Positions 1 through 6,794 are shown, counted from the first letter of the stretch. The stretch is DNA of 7,439 nt from Sulfuriferula multivorans (GCA_010365175.1 JAAFGW010000138.1:1-7439); one strand, 5' to 3'. A program made the numbers and translations. Notes: generated by a model from the letters alone, not told the origin.

Positions 1-99
1 GTCCCTGGGCGAATTGAAGCAGAGTTTTTTAAGCGCCTTGGCACATGTGCGCCCGAAGCGGTTGTTCGGGCGCTTCATTGACAGGCGATGGGTCAGGAC
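1..99. other. Left-edge stretch, no gene assignable
   Basis: This stretch lies beyond the last gene of the cluster. A plus-strand frame is open from base 2 to a TAG at 101-103 (34 codons, ending ...FIDRRWVRT) and could be the tail of a convergent gene. It would overlap the stop of the 85-residue gene. A minus-strand frame from an ATG at 78 is also open to the window edge (begins MKRPNNRFGR). Both frames run through the hairpin at 49-73 and share the same third-codon positions, so base composition does not separate them. I recognise neither product, and the stretch may simply be intergenic. Confidence 0.2.
49..73 (-). terminator. GC-rich hairpin after the last gene (possible terminator or 3' stabiliser)
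   Basis: A perfect 9-bp inverted repeat, GCGCCCGAA at 49-57 and TTCGGGCGC at 65-73, encloses a 7-base loop. It starts about 26 bases past the stop codon of the last minus-strand gene, where a transcript end is expected. There is no T-run after the stem on the minus strand, so it is not a classical intrinsic terminator; Rho-assisted termination or protection of the 3' end fits better. Two competing pairings exist: GAAGCG (55-60) with CGCTTC (71-76), and AAGCGCC (31-37) with GGCGCTT (69-75). A 10-bp palindrome GCACATGTGC (41-50) overlaps the stem. Confidence 0.4.
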
Positions 100-357
100 T
101 TAGCTGCCGCAACCGCCACAACAATCACCGCTCGTATGGACGGGGCGCGCTTCTTTAATCTGAACGCCAGCCTTGGCGAGCGCTGCCACCAGTTCCGCCC
201 GGGTGGGTGTGTCGTCTTCGATGCGCGCGTGCAGGCTTGCAGGGGCATCGAAGAACGACACATCGCTTACACCGGATATTGCTTTCAGATGGGCACCCGC
301 TTGTTCGGCCGCTTCTGCGCTGATGGGATTGGCAATATTAAGAATTTCGATTTTCAT
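100..357 (-). CDS. Small protein with HMA-like fold and C-terminal CCGGCGS cysteine tail
   Basis: This is an 85-residue soluble protein of unknown function. The first ~70 residues read as alternating strands and helices (MKIEILNI strand, helix near 13-28, VSDVSFF strand, ARIEDD strand, helix near 52-64, VQIKEA strand). That resembles the ferredoxin-like fold of heavy-metal-associated (HMA) domains, but without their N-terminal CxxC. Instead all cysteines sit in the last seven residues: C79, C80 and C83 in GDCCGGCGS, with H74 nearby. Such a flexible tail is a plausible metal or thiol-exchange site. The start is well supported by AAGGAG (363-368) five bases upstream. It follows norD by 26 bases and is probably the last gene of the nor unit. 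By inference it may carry or hand over metal during NOR assembly. The fold assignment is by eye only. Confidence 0.8.
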   Translation of the reverse strand: MKIEILNIANPISAEAAEQAGAHLKAISGVSDVSFFDAPASLHARIEDDTPTRAELVAALAKAGVQIKEARPVHTSGDCCGGCGS

Positions 358-383
358 GCTTGCTCCTTTTGAATTAAGAAAAG

Positions 384-2222
384 TCAGATGTTCTCGGTCA
401 GTTTTGCGTACAGGCTGGGCAGCATACGGGGCAGCATCGCTGCATCGTGCACCACCACATAGCCCGTCGCGCCGAACAGGTGCGGCAGGTAATCCCCGGC
501 TTTCTCGTCGATGGTCACGCAGAAGGGTGTGAGTCCCAGGCGACGTGCTTCGAGGATTGCCATGCGGGTGTCTTCGATGCCGTAACGGCCTTCGTATTTG
601 TCCAGGTCGTTCGGTTTGCCATCGGTCAGAATCAACAACAGGCGGCGCGCCGTGTTCCGCGTCGAAAGGATCGCCGTGGCATGGCGGATCGCTGCGCCCA
701 TGCGTGTGTAGAAGCCGGGTTTCAATGCGGCGAGGCGACCGCGAATCTGGTCGTCGTAACGCTCATCGAACCCCTTGAGCAGGTGAAAGCGCACGTTGTC
801 GCGGCGCACCGATGAAAACCCGTACAACGCAAAACGGTCGCCGGTGGCTGCCAGTGCCTCGCCAAACAGCAGCAGGCTGTCGCGGATCACCTCGATCACA
901 CGCGCCGTATTGTTGACCCAGGCATCGGTCGAAAGCGACAGGTCGGCCAGCAGCAAGCAGGACAGATCGCGTTGTTGTTTGCGGTTGTCGATATACAGCC
1001 CCGGCTCGCTGGTGCGCACACCGTTCATTTTGTCGGTGGCAAAACGCACGCAGGCGTCGATGTCGAGATCGCTGCCGGCAGTCTGGGCGCGCAGGCGTGC
1101 AGGCTGGGTGGTGAGCGCCTGGAATTGCTGGCGCAGGCGCCTGGCCGGGGCACGCAGGGCCTGCGGCAGCGCGCATGGCACGGCATCGCGCGCGAGCATC
1201 ATCTGCAGGCGGCAATGTGCGGGCTGTAGCACCTGTTTGCGGTAATGCCATTCCGGCAGCAGGATGCCGTCGGCCAGCAGCAGGTCGTCGTCGGCCTCGG
1301 CCGGCAGGTCGAGGTCGAAGCGCACCCGGCTGGCCGCTGTCTGGTCGTCGTCGGCGATGCTGAGAATGTCGAGATCGTTGGCGGCTTTCTCTGCGTGTTC
1401 GTTTTCATCTTCGTCCAGGGGCCGGTCGACCTTGATGAACTCGGCCCAGGAAAACAGACTTTCGGCGCGAAACAGCAGCATGAAAGGATTGGTCGCCTGC
1501 GGCATGTCGACCCGTTCCGCACGCCGCTTGCGGGCGTCGCGGGTGGCCGCCGATTGGGCGTTGAGCGGTGGAGGCGGCTTGTCGTTGGCGGGGCGCTGCT
1601 TGCCTGTGGCGACGGGCGGCTGCGGATGCAGCCATAAGGCTACGGGGGCGGGCGGGAGCTTGCCTGGCTCGAAGCATTCGACCGAGCCAGGGTCGGTCAG
1701 CGCCGCGCGAATTGCCATTTCGGCTGCGCGCTCCGTCCCGTTCAGCTTGGCCGGATCGGGGCGCAGTGCGAGTGCCGCTGCTACCAGGTTGCGATAACGC
1801 GTGACCAGGCCCGGCAACGCGTCCAGGGTTGTGCGCGTGGCCTGCTGGTTGCGCACGATCCAGGCGGCAGCCGGCGCAACGTCATGGGCGGCCAGTGCCA
1901 GCAGCCACAGGTACAGCTCGCGGTTTTGGGCGCGCTGCGGAAAAACGTCAATCGAGGTGGGCAGGTAGACTGAGCTTTCGTCGGTCCAGGCCAGTTCCTG
2001 CTTTTCGCCAATACCGGCCACGCGCTCCAGCCATTTGCGACGTGCTCCATGCGAAGTAGCCGTGCTGGTGCGCACCGTCAAACCAGCATCGCCACCCAAT
2101 GCGCGAAAGAATATCGGCGCAATACGCTCGATTTCCTTGAGTTCGATGCGTGCATTTGGAAAGCCGCGATACGCGGTGCGCGTGATCAGCTTGTCCCACA
2201 GGTCGCCAACAAACTCTTCCAT
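384..2222 (-). CDS. norD: NorD, VWA-domain nitric oxide reductase activation protein
   Basis: This 612-residue protein belongs to the NorD/CbbO family, which works with the AAA+ ATPase NorQ to make cNOR active, by current models through insertion of the non-haem FeB iron. The C-terminal third is a von Willebrand A domain with a complete metal-ion-dependent adhesion site: DLSLS (D427, S429, S431), T506 in FYTRMG, and D534 in ILTDGKPND. The N-terminal ~200 residues are helical and NorD-like (for example RELYLWLLALAAHD near 101-114). Residues ~200-240 form a proline- and lysine/arginine-rich linker, and ~265-315 are strongly acidic. No signal peptide or membrane helix is visible, so it is probably cytoplasmic. 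The ATG lies 2 bases after the stop of the polyferredoxin gene, with GGAG eight bases upstream, implying tight co-expression. Length is usual for the family. Confidence 0.95.
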   Translation of the reverse strand: MEEFVGDLWDKLITRTAYRGFPNARIELKEIERIAPIFFRALGGDAGLTVRTSTATSHGARRKWLERVAGIGEKQELAWTDESSVYLPTSIDVFPQRAQNRELYLWLLALAAHDVAPAAAWIVRNQQATRTTLDALPGLVTRYRNLVAAALALRPDPAKLNGTERAAEMAIRAALTDPGSVECFEPGKLPPAPVALWLHPQPPVATGKQRPANDKPPPPLNAQSAATRDARKRRAERVDMPQATNPFMLLFRAESLFSWAEFIKVDRPLDEDENEHAEKAANDLDILSIADDDQTAASRVRFDLDLPAEADDDLLLADGILLPEWHYRKQVLQPAHCRLQMMLARDAVPCALPQALRAPARRLRQQFQALTTQPARLRAQTAGSDLDIDACVRFATDKMNGVRTSEPGLYIDNRKQQRDLSCLLLADLSLSTDAWVNNTARVIEVIRDSLLLFGEALAATGDRFALYGFSSVRRDNVRFHLLKGFDERYDDQIRGRLAALKPGFYTRMGAAIRHATAILSTRNTARRLLLILTDGKPNDLDKYEGRYGIEDTRMAILEARRLGLTPFCVTIDEKAGDYLPHLFGATGYVVVHDAAMLPRMLPSLYAKLTENI

Positions 2223-2224
2223 GC

Positions 2225-3265
2225 CTAGCGCTCCGCTTTTGCGGCGACGGGGATGATGTGTTCGGTTGGTGCAGCGCGTGCGGCTCGCACGTTGAACGCA
2301 GCTTCGGACTCGGCACGCAGATCGTGCACCCAGTTCAGCAGCGAGCCGTTCGGGTTGTTCTCCAGCGTATGGTCGCAGGCATCAACGCACTGGCCGCATT
2401 GCACGCAGGCGAACATCATGCGCTTGACGTTACGCGGATTCAGGCGCATCGGGCATACATGGTCGCAGGCCGAATAACAGCTTGAGCAATCCTTGGCGCG
2501 CTCGCGCTTGAAGCCCACCACCATGGCCTTGTTGTTGCCCATCCATGCCAGGCTCTGGAACAGGCCGACGGCGCAGGCGTAGCGGCAAAACAAGTGGCGC
2601 GCGAACATGAATTCGACGAAGAAAGCGAGGCTGCCCGCGCTCAGGAAAACCGTCTGGTTACGCGTCAGCGTGCCGTGCCAGAGGTTGCCGTAGATTTCGG
2701 CGGGCGGCAGCAGATAGGTCAGCAACACTACGGCCCATAGCACTGCACAGGCAATGACCAGCGGCATCACGGCGAACCACCAGATTGCATCGTGAGGGGT
2801 TTCACTGCCATCGGGGTTGCGTGTCGGCATCGGCTTCTTGTCCCACAGGCTTTGCTTGCCGATGGCGCGCCGTAGCGTCTGGTTGATGGTCTCGACAATC
2901 GAGAAATGCGGGCAGAGCCAGCCACAATACAGACGGCCCCATTTCCAGCTCACGTAGATCAGGCCACCGCCGACCGCCAGCAACGGCAGAAAGCCGCGCA
3001 GTAAGAGGTTCAGTGCAGCCTGCGCGGCCGACGCGCTTCCGGCAACGAAATCGTCGAGCCCGAGCGTCCAGTCGAAACCAAACAGGATGAGGTGCTTGAG
3101 ATTGAGGTCGAGCCGAAAGATGTCGAAGACCGGTGCGAATATGAACAGCAGGAAAAACCCTGCCTGGGTCAGCTGGCGCCAGCGTTGCACGGGCAGCCCG
3201 AGCCAGCCGCGTGGTTTGCGCGCGATGCTTGCACGGATTGCGGCCGCAGCCTGGGTGCCTACCAC
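2225..3265 (-). CDS. CcoG/RdxA/FixG-like membrane polyferredoxin, short form, inside the nor cluster
   Basis: This 346-residue integral membrane iron-sulfur protein has helices near 33-50, 90-107, 161-184 and 205-222. Membrane-proximal cysteine pairs are CGWLCP (C114, C118) and CRYAC (C227, C231, with A where many relatives have P). Two ferredoxin clusters follow: C260-x2-C263-x3-C267-x3-C271-P and C287-x2-C290-x2-C293-x3-C297-D. The order, and text such as FQSLAWMG...VVGFKRERAKDC, best match the CcoG/RdxA/FixG family. CcoG reduces Cu(II) during cbb3 oxidase assembly; NapH and NosR are more distant relatives. The usual C-terminal periplasmic FixG domain is absent. I chose the GTG at 3265 because GGGAG (3272-3276) lies six bases upstream and the start overlaps the previous gene's stop, typical of coupling. 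An ATG at 3361 would add 32 non-conserved-looking residues inside that gene. A role in reducing metal for NOR assembly, or supplying electrons, is inference. Confidence 0.9.
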   Translation of the reverse strand: MVGTQAAAAIRASIARKPRGWLGLPVQRWRQLTQAGFFLLFIFAPVFDIFRLDLNLKHLILFGFDWTLGLDDFVAGSASAAQAALNLLLRGFLPLLAVGGGLIYVSWKWGRLYCGWLCPHFSIVETINQTLRRAIGKQSLWDKKPMPTRNPDGSETPHDAIWWFAVMPLVIACAVLWAVVLLTYLLPPAEIYGNLWHGTLTRNQTVFLSAGSLAFFVEFMFARHLFCRYACAVGLFQSLAWMGNNKAMVVGFKRERAKDCSSCYSACDHVCPMRLNPRNVKRMMFACVQCGQCVDACDHTLENNPNGSLLNWVHDLRAESEAAFNVRAARAAPTEHIIPVAAKAER

Positions 3266-3639
3266 TTGCGGCTCCCAATCAGGGGGTAGACAAAGGTCTG
3301 GCTGGCGATTGCACGGGACAGGCCGAGCACGCCCAGCAGGACCAGCGTCGCATGGCCGCACAGGACATAGAGCACCAGCACTGTCCAGGTCGCGGGTTGA
3401 TCAAGATCGCCCATCAACGCAATGAGGGCCGGCACGATAGTCAGCAAAAGGCCGCCTTTAATCGCCGCGCTCACCGTCTGGCGTAGATGGCAGCGGGTGA
3501 GCGAGTTGGTGCTGGCACGCTGCTGATAGGCGAGCCATAGCAGGACCAGGAACGCCACACCGGGCGCAATCAGCAAGTTGAGCAGATAAAGTGCTTCGGC
3601 TTGCACGGCATGGGTACGTTGTTCGGGAAGAGGGTTCAT
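3259..3639 (-). CDS. Small three-helix membrane protein of nor cluster, unknown function
   Basis: This 126-residue inner-membrane protein has three predicted helices: about 17-38 (LYLLNLLIAPGVAFLVLLWLAY), 58-76 (AAIKGGLLLTIVPALIALMG) and 85-108 (WTVLVLYVLCGHATLVLLG). A basic loop with HLRQTVSAA near 51-59 and a C-terminal TFVYPLIG are reminiscent of DUF4870/Tic20-like small membrane proteins (a histidine-led segment before helix 2 and a terminal YPL). This is a resemblance by eye, not a domain call. Single residues C50, C94 and H96 could bind a ligand. The gene starts 15 bases after norQ with no clear Shine-Dalgarno sequence, so translation may be coupled. Its end overlaps the start of the polyferredoxin gene by seven bases, and the two proteins probably act together. 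Confidence 0.8.
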   Translation of the reverse strand: MNPLPEQRTHAVQAEALYLLNLLIAPGVAFLVLLWLAYQQRASTNSLTRCHLRQTVSAAIKGGLLLTIVPALIALMGDLDQPATWTVLVLYVLCGHATLVLLGVLGLSRAIASQTFVYPLIGSRKW

Positions 3640-3654
3640 CGCGCTATTAATTGC

Positions 3655-4470
3655 TTAATGACCGAAGCTTGCCTTGACCACTTCCAGCAGGGCTTGCGCG
3701 GTGTCCGCGTCGTCGGTGAGCGGTTCCACCAGCGCCGCCTCGCAGGCGACCACGGGATCGCAGCCGGCGCTGATGAGACTGGCTGCATAGACCAGCAGGC
3801 GCGTTGAAGCGGCTTCTTCCAGGTCGTGATCCTTGAGCTGGCGGAAGTGGCCGGCCAGCGTGACCAGTCGCGTTGCCAGCAGGGGGTCGATGCCGGTTTC
3901 GGCAATGACAATCTTTTCTTCCAGTGCGGCCGGCGGAAAGCCGAAATTGATCGCAATAAAGCGCTGACGCGTGGACGGCTTCAGGCTTTTCAGCAGGTTC
4001 TGGTAGCCAGGGTTGTAGGACACCACCAGCATGAATTCATCCGGCGCATGCAATTCCTCGCCGGTGCGTTCGATCGGCAGGATGCGCCGGTCGTCCGTCA
4101 GGGGGTGCAGCACGACCGTGGTGTCCTTGCGCGCTTCCACCACTTCATCGAGGTAGCAGATGCCGCCCTGGCGTACCGCGCGCGTGAGCGGACCATCCGA
4201 CCAGACGGTCTGGCCGTCGCCAATCAGATGGCGGCCGACCAGGTCGGCTGCAGTCAGGTCGTCGTGGCACGATACCGTGATCAGCGGGCGTGTCAGGCAT
4301 GCCGCCATATGCCCGACGAAACGTGTCTTGCCGCAACCGGTCGGGCCCTTGATCAAGAGTGGCAGACGGTTGCGAAAAGCATATTCAAATAGAACACACT
4401 CATTGCCGACGGGTTGATAGTAGGGAACGTTCAGGGCAGACGACAGGCCAAGGGTAGTCAGGTCGTTCAT
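3655..4470 (-). CDS. norQ: NorQ, MoxR-family AAA+ ATPase for nitric oxide reductase activation
   Basis: This 271-residue cytoplasmic ATPase is of the CbbQ/NirQ/NorQ branch of the MoxR AAA+ family. With NorD it is needed for active cNOR, probably by driving remodelling that lets FeB enter NorB. Visible motifs are Walker A GPTGCGKT (42-49), Walker B ICYLDE (104-109), sensor 1 asparagine in SYNPG (N153), arginine-finger candidates in STRQRF (R168, R170), and a sensor 2-like STR (R224). The N-terminal YYQPVGNECVLFEYA is typical of the CbbQ/NorQ group. The ATG at 4470 has GGAG seven bases upstream. It follows norF by 19 bases. Unusually, norD does not follow directly: two membrane-protein genes lie between the pair. 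Confidence 0.97.
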   Translation of the reverse strand: MNDLTTLGLSSALNVPYYQPVGNECVLFEYAFRNRLPLLIKGPTGCGKTRFVGHMAACLTRPLITVSCHDDLTAADLVGRHLIGDGQTVWSDGPLTRAVRQGGICYLDEVVEARKDTTVVLHPLTDDRRILPIERTGEELHAPDEFMLVVSYNPGYQNLLKSLKPSTRQRFIAINFGFPPAALEEKIVIAETGIDPLLATRLVTLAGHFRQLKDHDLEEAASTRLLVYAASLISAGCDPVVACEAALVEPLTDDADTAQALLEVVKASFGH

Positions 4471-4489
4471 GGCGTTTCTCCGGTTAATG

Positions 4490-4738
4490 CTACGCGTGTT
4501 GAAAGGCGAAGGCGATCAGGCCCAGTACCAGCAGCAGCCAACCCAGGACGATCCAGCGCCAGGGACCGCTCACGCCTTGCAGCGCCATGAATCGGTCGAT
4601 TACGATGCGGCCCTTGATCAAGGTCGCCAGCAGCACCAGTATCAGGGCGGTGCTGCTAGAGACGCCGGCTTTTGCCAGTCCAACGGTCAAGGCGGTTAGT
4701 GTGAGGAGGGCCAGCCACTGGAAGGTTGCTGCTGTCAT
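4490..4738 (-). CDS. norF: NorF-like protein, prokaryotic cytochrome c oxidase subunit IV family
   Basis: This 82-residue membrane protein has three helices, near 6-25, 28-53 and 59-79. The second helix carries LIKGRIVIDRFM, which fits the pattern of short COX4-like subunits (lysine in the helix, then a hydrophobic run and F-M). Such proteins accompany NorE in many nor operons, and in Paracoccus NorE/NorF affect NOR activity without being catalytic. The ATG lies four bases past the norE stop with no visible Shine-Dalgarno sequence, suggesting translation coupled to norE. The assignment rests on size, topology and position, since sequence conservation in this family is low. Confidence 0.8.
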   Translation of the reverse strand: MTAATFQWLALLTLTALTVGLAKAGVSSSTALILVLLATLIKGRIVIDRFMALQGVSGPWRWIVLGWLLLVLGLIAFAFQHA

Positions 4739-4742
4739 GGCG

Positions 4743-5348
4743 TCAATTCAGTATATAAATCAGGGGAAACAGCACAATCCACACCAGATCGACCATGTGC
4801 CAGTAGGCTGCACCGGTTTCAACACCCGAGTAAGCGCCCGCGTGATAGCCGCCGCGCCATGCCTTGAGCGCAACCGCGCCAAGAATGACCATGCCGAGTA
4901 TGACGTGCATGAAATGGAAGAAGCCGAGGCCCAGGTAAAACATGAAAAATGTGTTGGTCGACATGTTGATGCCGGCCTCAAACTTGGCACTGAATTCAAT
5001 CAGCTTCAACACCAGAAATGCACCACCGCATGCCATGGCCGCGATCAGCCAGTGCGCGCAGGCGCGGGCGTGGTTATGCCGGATTTGATCGACGGCACGG
5101 ACCACGAAATAGCTGCCAGTGATCAGCAGGACGGTATTGATGGCGCCGCTGAGCCGGTCCAGCTCCAGTTGCGACGCATTGAATAATTCGACATTGTGGG
5201 TACGCGCAAATGCGTACGCCAGAAAAAAAACGCCGAATACCAGCAATTCGGCGAGGATGAAAAACCACATGGCGAGATCGCCTGGTAGGTCGTGGCGATC
5301 GCCATGCGGTGCCGAGGCAGATAGCGAGACGTTCAAGGCGGCCTCCAT
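4743..5348 (-). CDS. norE: NorE-like protein, haem-copper oxidase subunit III family
   Basis: This integral membrane protein of up to 201 residues has five predicted helices (about 25-48, 69-87, 98-118, 133-163, 182-200), matching the short NorE type of cytochrome c oxidase subunit III. Family features include E34 in the first helix, KLIEF (K115, E118), LGLGFFHFMHVILG (H145, H148) and GAAYWHMVDLVWIVLFPLIYI at the end (H184, D187). It is an accessory to cNOR and carries no redox centre. The start is uncertain. The ATG at 5348 has its upstream region locked in a perfect hairpin (5351-5370) and no clear ribosome-binding site. A TTG at 5336 has GGAGG (5342-5346) five bases upstream and would give 197 residues beginning with NVSLSASAPHGD after the initiator. 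The ATG coordinate is given here as the longest form. norB ends 32 bases upstream. Confidence 0.92.
   Translation of the reverse strand: MEAALNVSLSASAPHGDRHDLPGDLAMWFFILAELLVFGVFFLAYAFARTHNVELFNASQLELDRLSGAINTVLLITGSYFVVRAVDQIRHNHARACAHWLIAAMACGGAFLVLKLIEFSAKFEAGINMSTNTFFMFYLGLGFFHFMHVILGMVILGAVALKAWRGGYHAGAYSGVETGAAYWHMVDLVWIVLFPLIYILN
5342..5346 (-). promoter_or_regulatory. Strong Shine-Dalgarno GGAGG pointing to a TTG start for norE
   Basis: GGAGG on the minus strand is five bases before TTG (5334-5336), an ideal spacing. The same bases overlap the start of the annotated ATG reading (ATGGAGG), so the two starts are alternatives. This site decides the probable real start of norE. Confidence 0.5.
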
Positions 5349-5350
5349 GT

Positions 5351-5370
5351 CTGCCCGGCGAACCGGGCAG
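5351..5370 (-). promoter_or_regulatory. Perfect hairpin in the norB-norE junction
   Basis: CTGCCCGG and CCGGGCAG form an 8-bp GC-rich stem, closed on the minus strand by a TTCG loop. It begins about 10 bases after the norB stop codon and ends two bases before the norE ATG. No T-run follows, so it is not an intrinsic terminator. It could shield the norCB message from 3' exonucleases after cleavage, raising norCB over downstream genes. It also masks the place where a ribosome-binding site for the ATG would lie. The role is inference; the structure is read directly. Confidence 0.65.
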
Positions 5371-5380
5371 AAGGTCGGGC

Positions 5381-6757
5381 TTAGCTCGCGGTTGCGGGCT
5401 TGCCCTTGATGAAAAAGCTGGCGATATACAACAGAAGGCCAACCAGGAAGAATACGCCGGCGATTTCGCGCATCCAGTAGAACATCGCAACCTGATCCTG
5501 CGCAGCCATGAACGACATGGGCTCATCGGCGATGCGCTGCAACCAGATCTGCAGGATACCGGCGGCCGTCAGGAACAGCGTGATGAATACCATCGAGACG
5601 GTCATGAGCCAGAACGACCACATCTCGACCACTTGTGCGAGCGGGCTGTTGGCTTCACGCCCGCGCATCAAGGGCATGGTGTAGCTGATCATGGTGATCA
5701 CCACCATCACATATGCGCCATAAAACGCCATATGACCGTGGGCTGCCGTGATCTGGGTGCCGTGGGTGTAAAAGTTCACCGGAGCCAGGGTGTGCAGGAA
5801 GCCCCACACGCCGGCGCCCAGGAAAGCCATCACACCAGTGCCGAGCGCCCACAGGACGGCCGCCTTGTTCGGGTGCTCACGTTTCCGCCGGTTGACCATG
5901 TTGAACGCGAACACCGTCATCATGAAGAAGGGAATCGGTTCCAGTGCGGAGAACACGCTCCCCCACCATTGCCAGTATTCCGGTGCGCCGATCCAGTAGT
6001 AGTGGTGGCCGGTGCCGATAAGGCCGGTGATCAGGGCCATCGCAATGATCACGTACAACCATTTCTCGATCACTTCGCGGTCCACGCCGGTCACTTTGAT
6101 CAGCACGAAAGCCAGCATCGCACCCATGATCAGTTCCCATACGCCTTCGACCCAAAGGTGCACGACCCACCACCAGTAGTACTTGTCCTTGACCAGGTTA
6201 CCGGGGTTGTAGAACGAGAACAGGAAGAAGATGGCGAGGCCCCAGAGACCGACCAGCATGACCAAATTGATCGCTGTCTTGCGGCCGCTCAATACGGTCA
6301 TTGACAGGTTGAAGAGCATCGCAAGTGCCACGATCACGATGCCGACCTTGGTTGGCAGAGGTTGTTCGAGGAACTCGCGTCCCATCGTGGCCAACAGATT
6401 GTTGCCGGTCATTTCGGCCAGCGTTGCATAGGGCACGAGGAGATAACCGAGGATGGTTGCCACGCCCGCGGCAAGAAATATCCAGAACATCACCATCGCC
6501 AGCTTGGGGCTATACAGCTCACGTTCCGATTCTTCTGGAATAAGATAGTAGGCGGCACCCATAAAGCCAAACAGCAGCCACACGATCAGCAGGTTGGTAT
6601 GCACCATGCGCGCCACGTTGAATGGGATTTCGGGGAACAGAAAATCACCGACCACGTATTGCAAGCCCATAATCAGACCGAACAGGATCTGACCGAGAAA
6701 GAGGCCGATCGCCGCGATGAAGTAGGGCTTCGCGACCGCCTGAGATTTATATTTCAT
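5381..6757 (-). CDS. norB: NorB, catalytic subunit of cytochrome c-dependent nitric oxide reductase
   Basis: NorB reduces two NO to N2O at a haem b3-FeB centre in the cytoplasmic membrane and is a member of the haem-copper oxidase superfamily. The 458-residue reading has 12 hydrophobic helices. All key residues known from Pseudomonas NorB are present: haem b ligands H53 and H342, haem b3 ligand H340, FeB ligands H200, H251, H252 and E204, plus conserved E208 and E273. There is no quinol-oxidase N-terminal extension, so this is cNOR rather than qNOR, consistent with the adjacent norC. I chose the ATG at 6757 because GGAG (6764-6767) lies six bases upstream. An ATG at 6778 has only weak upstream complementarity, yet its 465-residue reading would put the ligands at the Pseudomonas numbers (60, 207, 211, 258, 259, 347, 349). 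That start remains possible. Confidence 0.98.
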   Translation of the reverse strand: MKYKSQAVAKPYFIAAIGLFLGQILFGLIMGLQYVVGDFLFPEIPFNVARMVHTNLLIVWLLFGFMGAAYYLIPEESERELYSPKLAMVMFWIFLAAGVATILGYLLVPYATLAEMTGNNLLATMGREFLEQPLPTKVGIVIVALAMLFNLSMTVLSGRKTAINLVMLVGLWGLAIFFLFSFYNPGNLVKDKYYWWWVVHLWVEGVWELIMGAMLAFVLIKVTGVDREVIEKWLYVIIAMALITGLIGTGHHYYWIGAPEYWQWWGSVFSALEPIPFFMMTVFAFNMVNRRKREHPNKAAVLWALGTGVMAFLGAGVWGFLHTLAPVNFYTHGTQITAAHGHMAFYGAYVMVVITMISYTMPLMRGREANSPLAQVVEMWSFWLMTVSMVFITLFLTAAGILQIWLQRIADEPMSFMAAQDQVAMFYWMREIAGVFFLVGLLLYIASFFIKGKPATAS

Positions 6758-6763
6758 TAGATT

Positions 6764-6767
6764 CTCC
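6764..6767 (-). promoter_or_regulatory. Shine-Dalgarno GGAG favouring the internal norB start
   Basis: GGAG lies six bases before the ATG at 6755-6757 and inside the seven-codon extension that begins at 6778. The upstream ATG has only CGGAT before it. This favours the 458-residue NorB. Confidence 0.5.
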
Positions 6768-6794
6768 ACTGATTGCATTTATCCGGGGACAGGC

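Noticed and set aside
763..1251. Minus-strand 162-codon frame and several plus-strand frames across 447-1797
   Set aside because: All fall within norD in other frames and have arginine-, alanine- or serine-rich shadow composition without recognisable motifs.
3266..3361. ATG at 3361 as start of the polyferredoxin
   Set aside because: It would place 32 poorly ordered residues over the end of the preceding membrane-protein gene. The GTG at 3265 has a strong GGGAG at ideal distance and gives a normal N-terminus.
5309..6304. Plus-strand open frame of 331 codons, rich in histidine and aspartate
   Set aside because: It lies antisense to norB and norE, whose proteins are unmistakable. Its histidine-rich, non-globular composition is what the reverse complement of membrane-protein codons produces.
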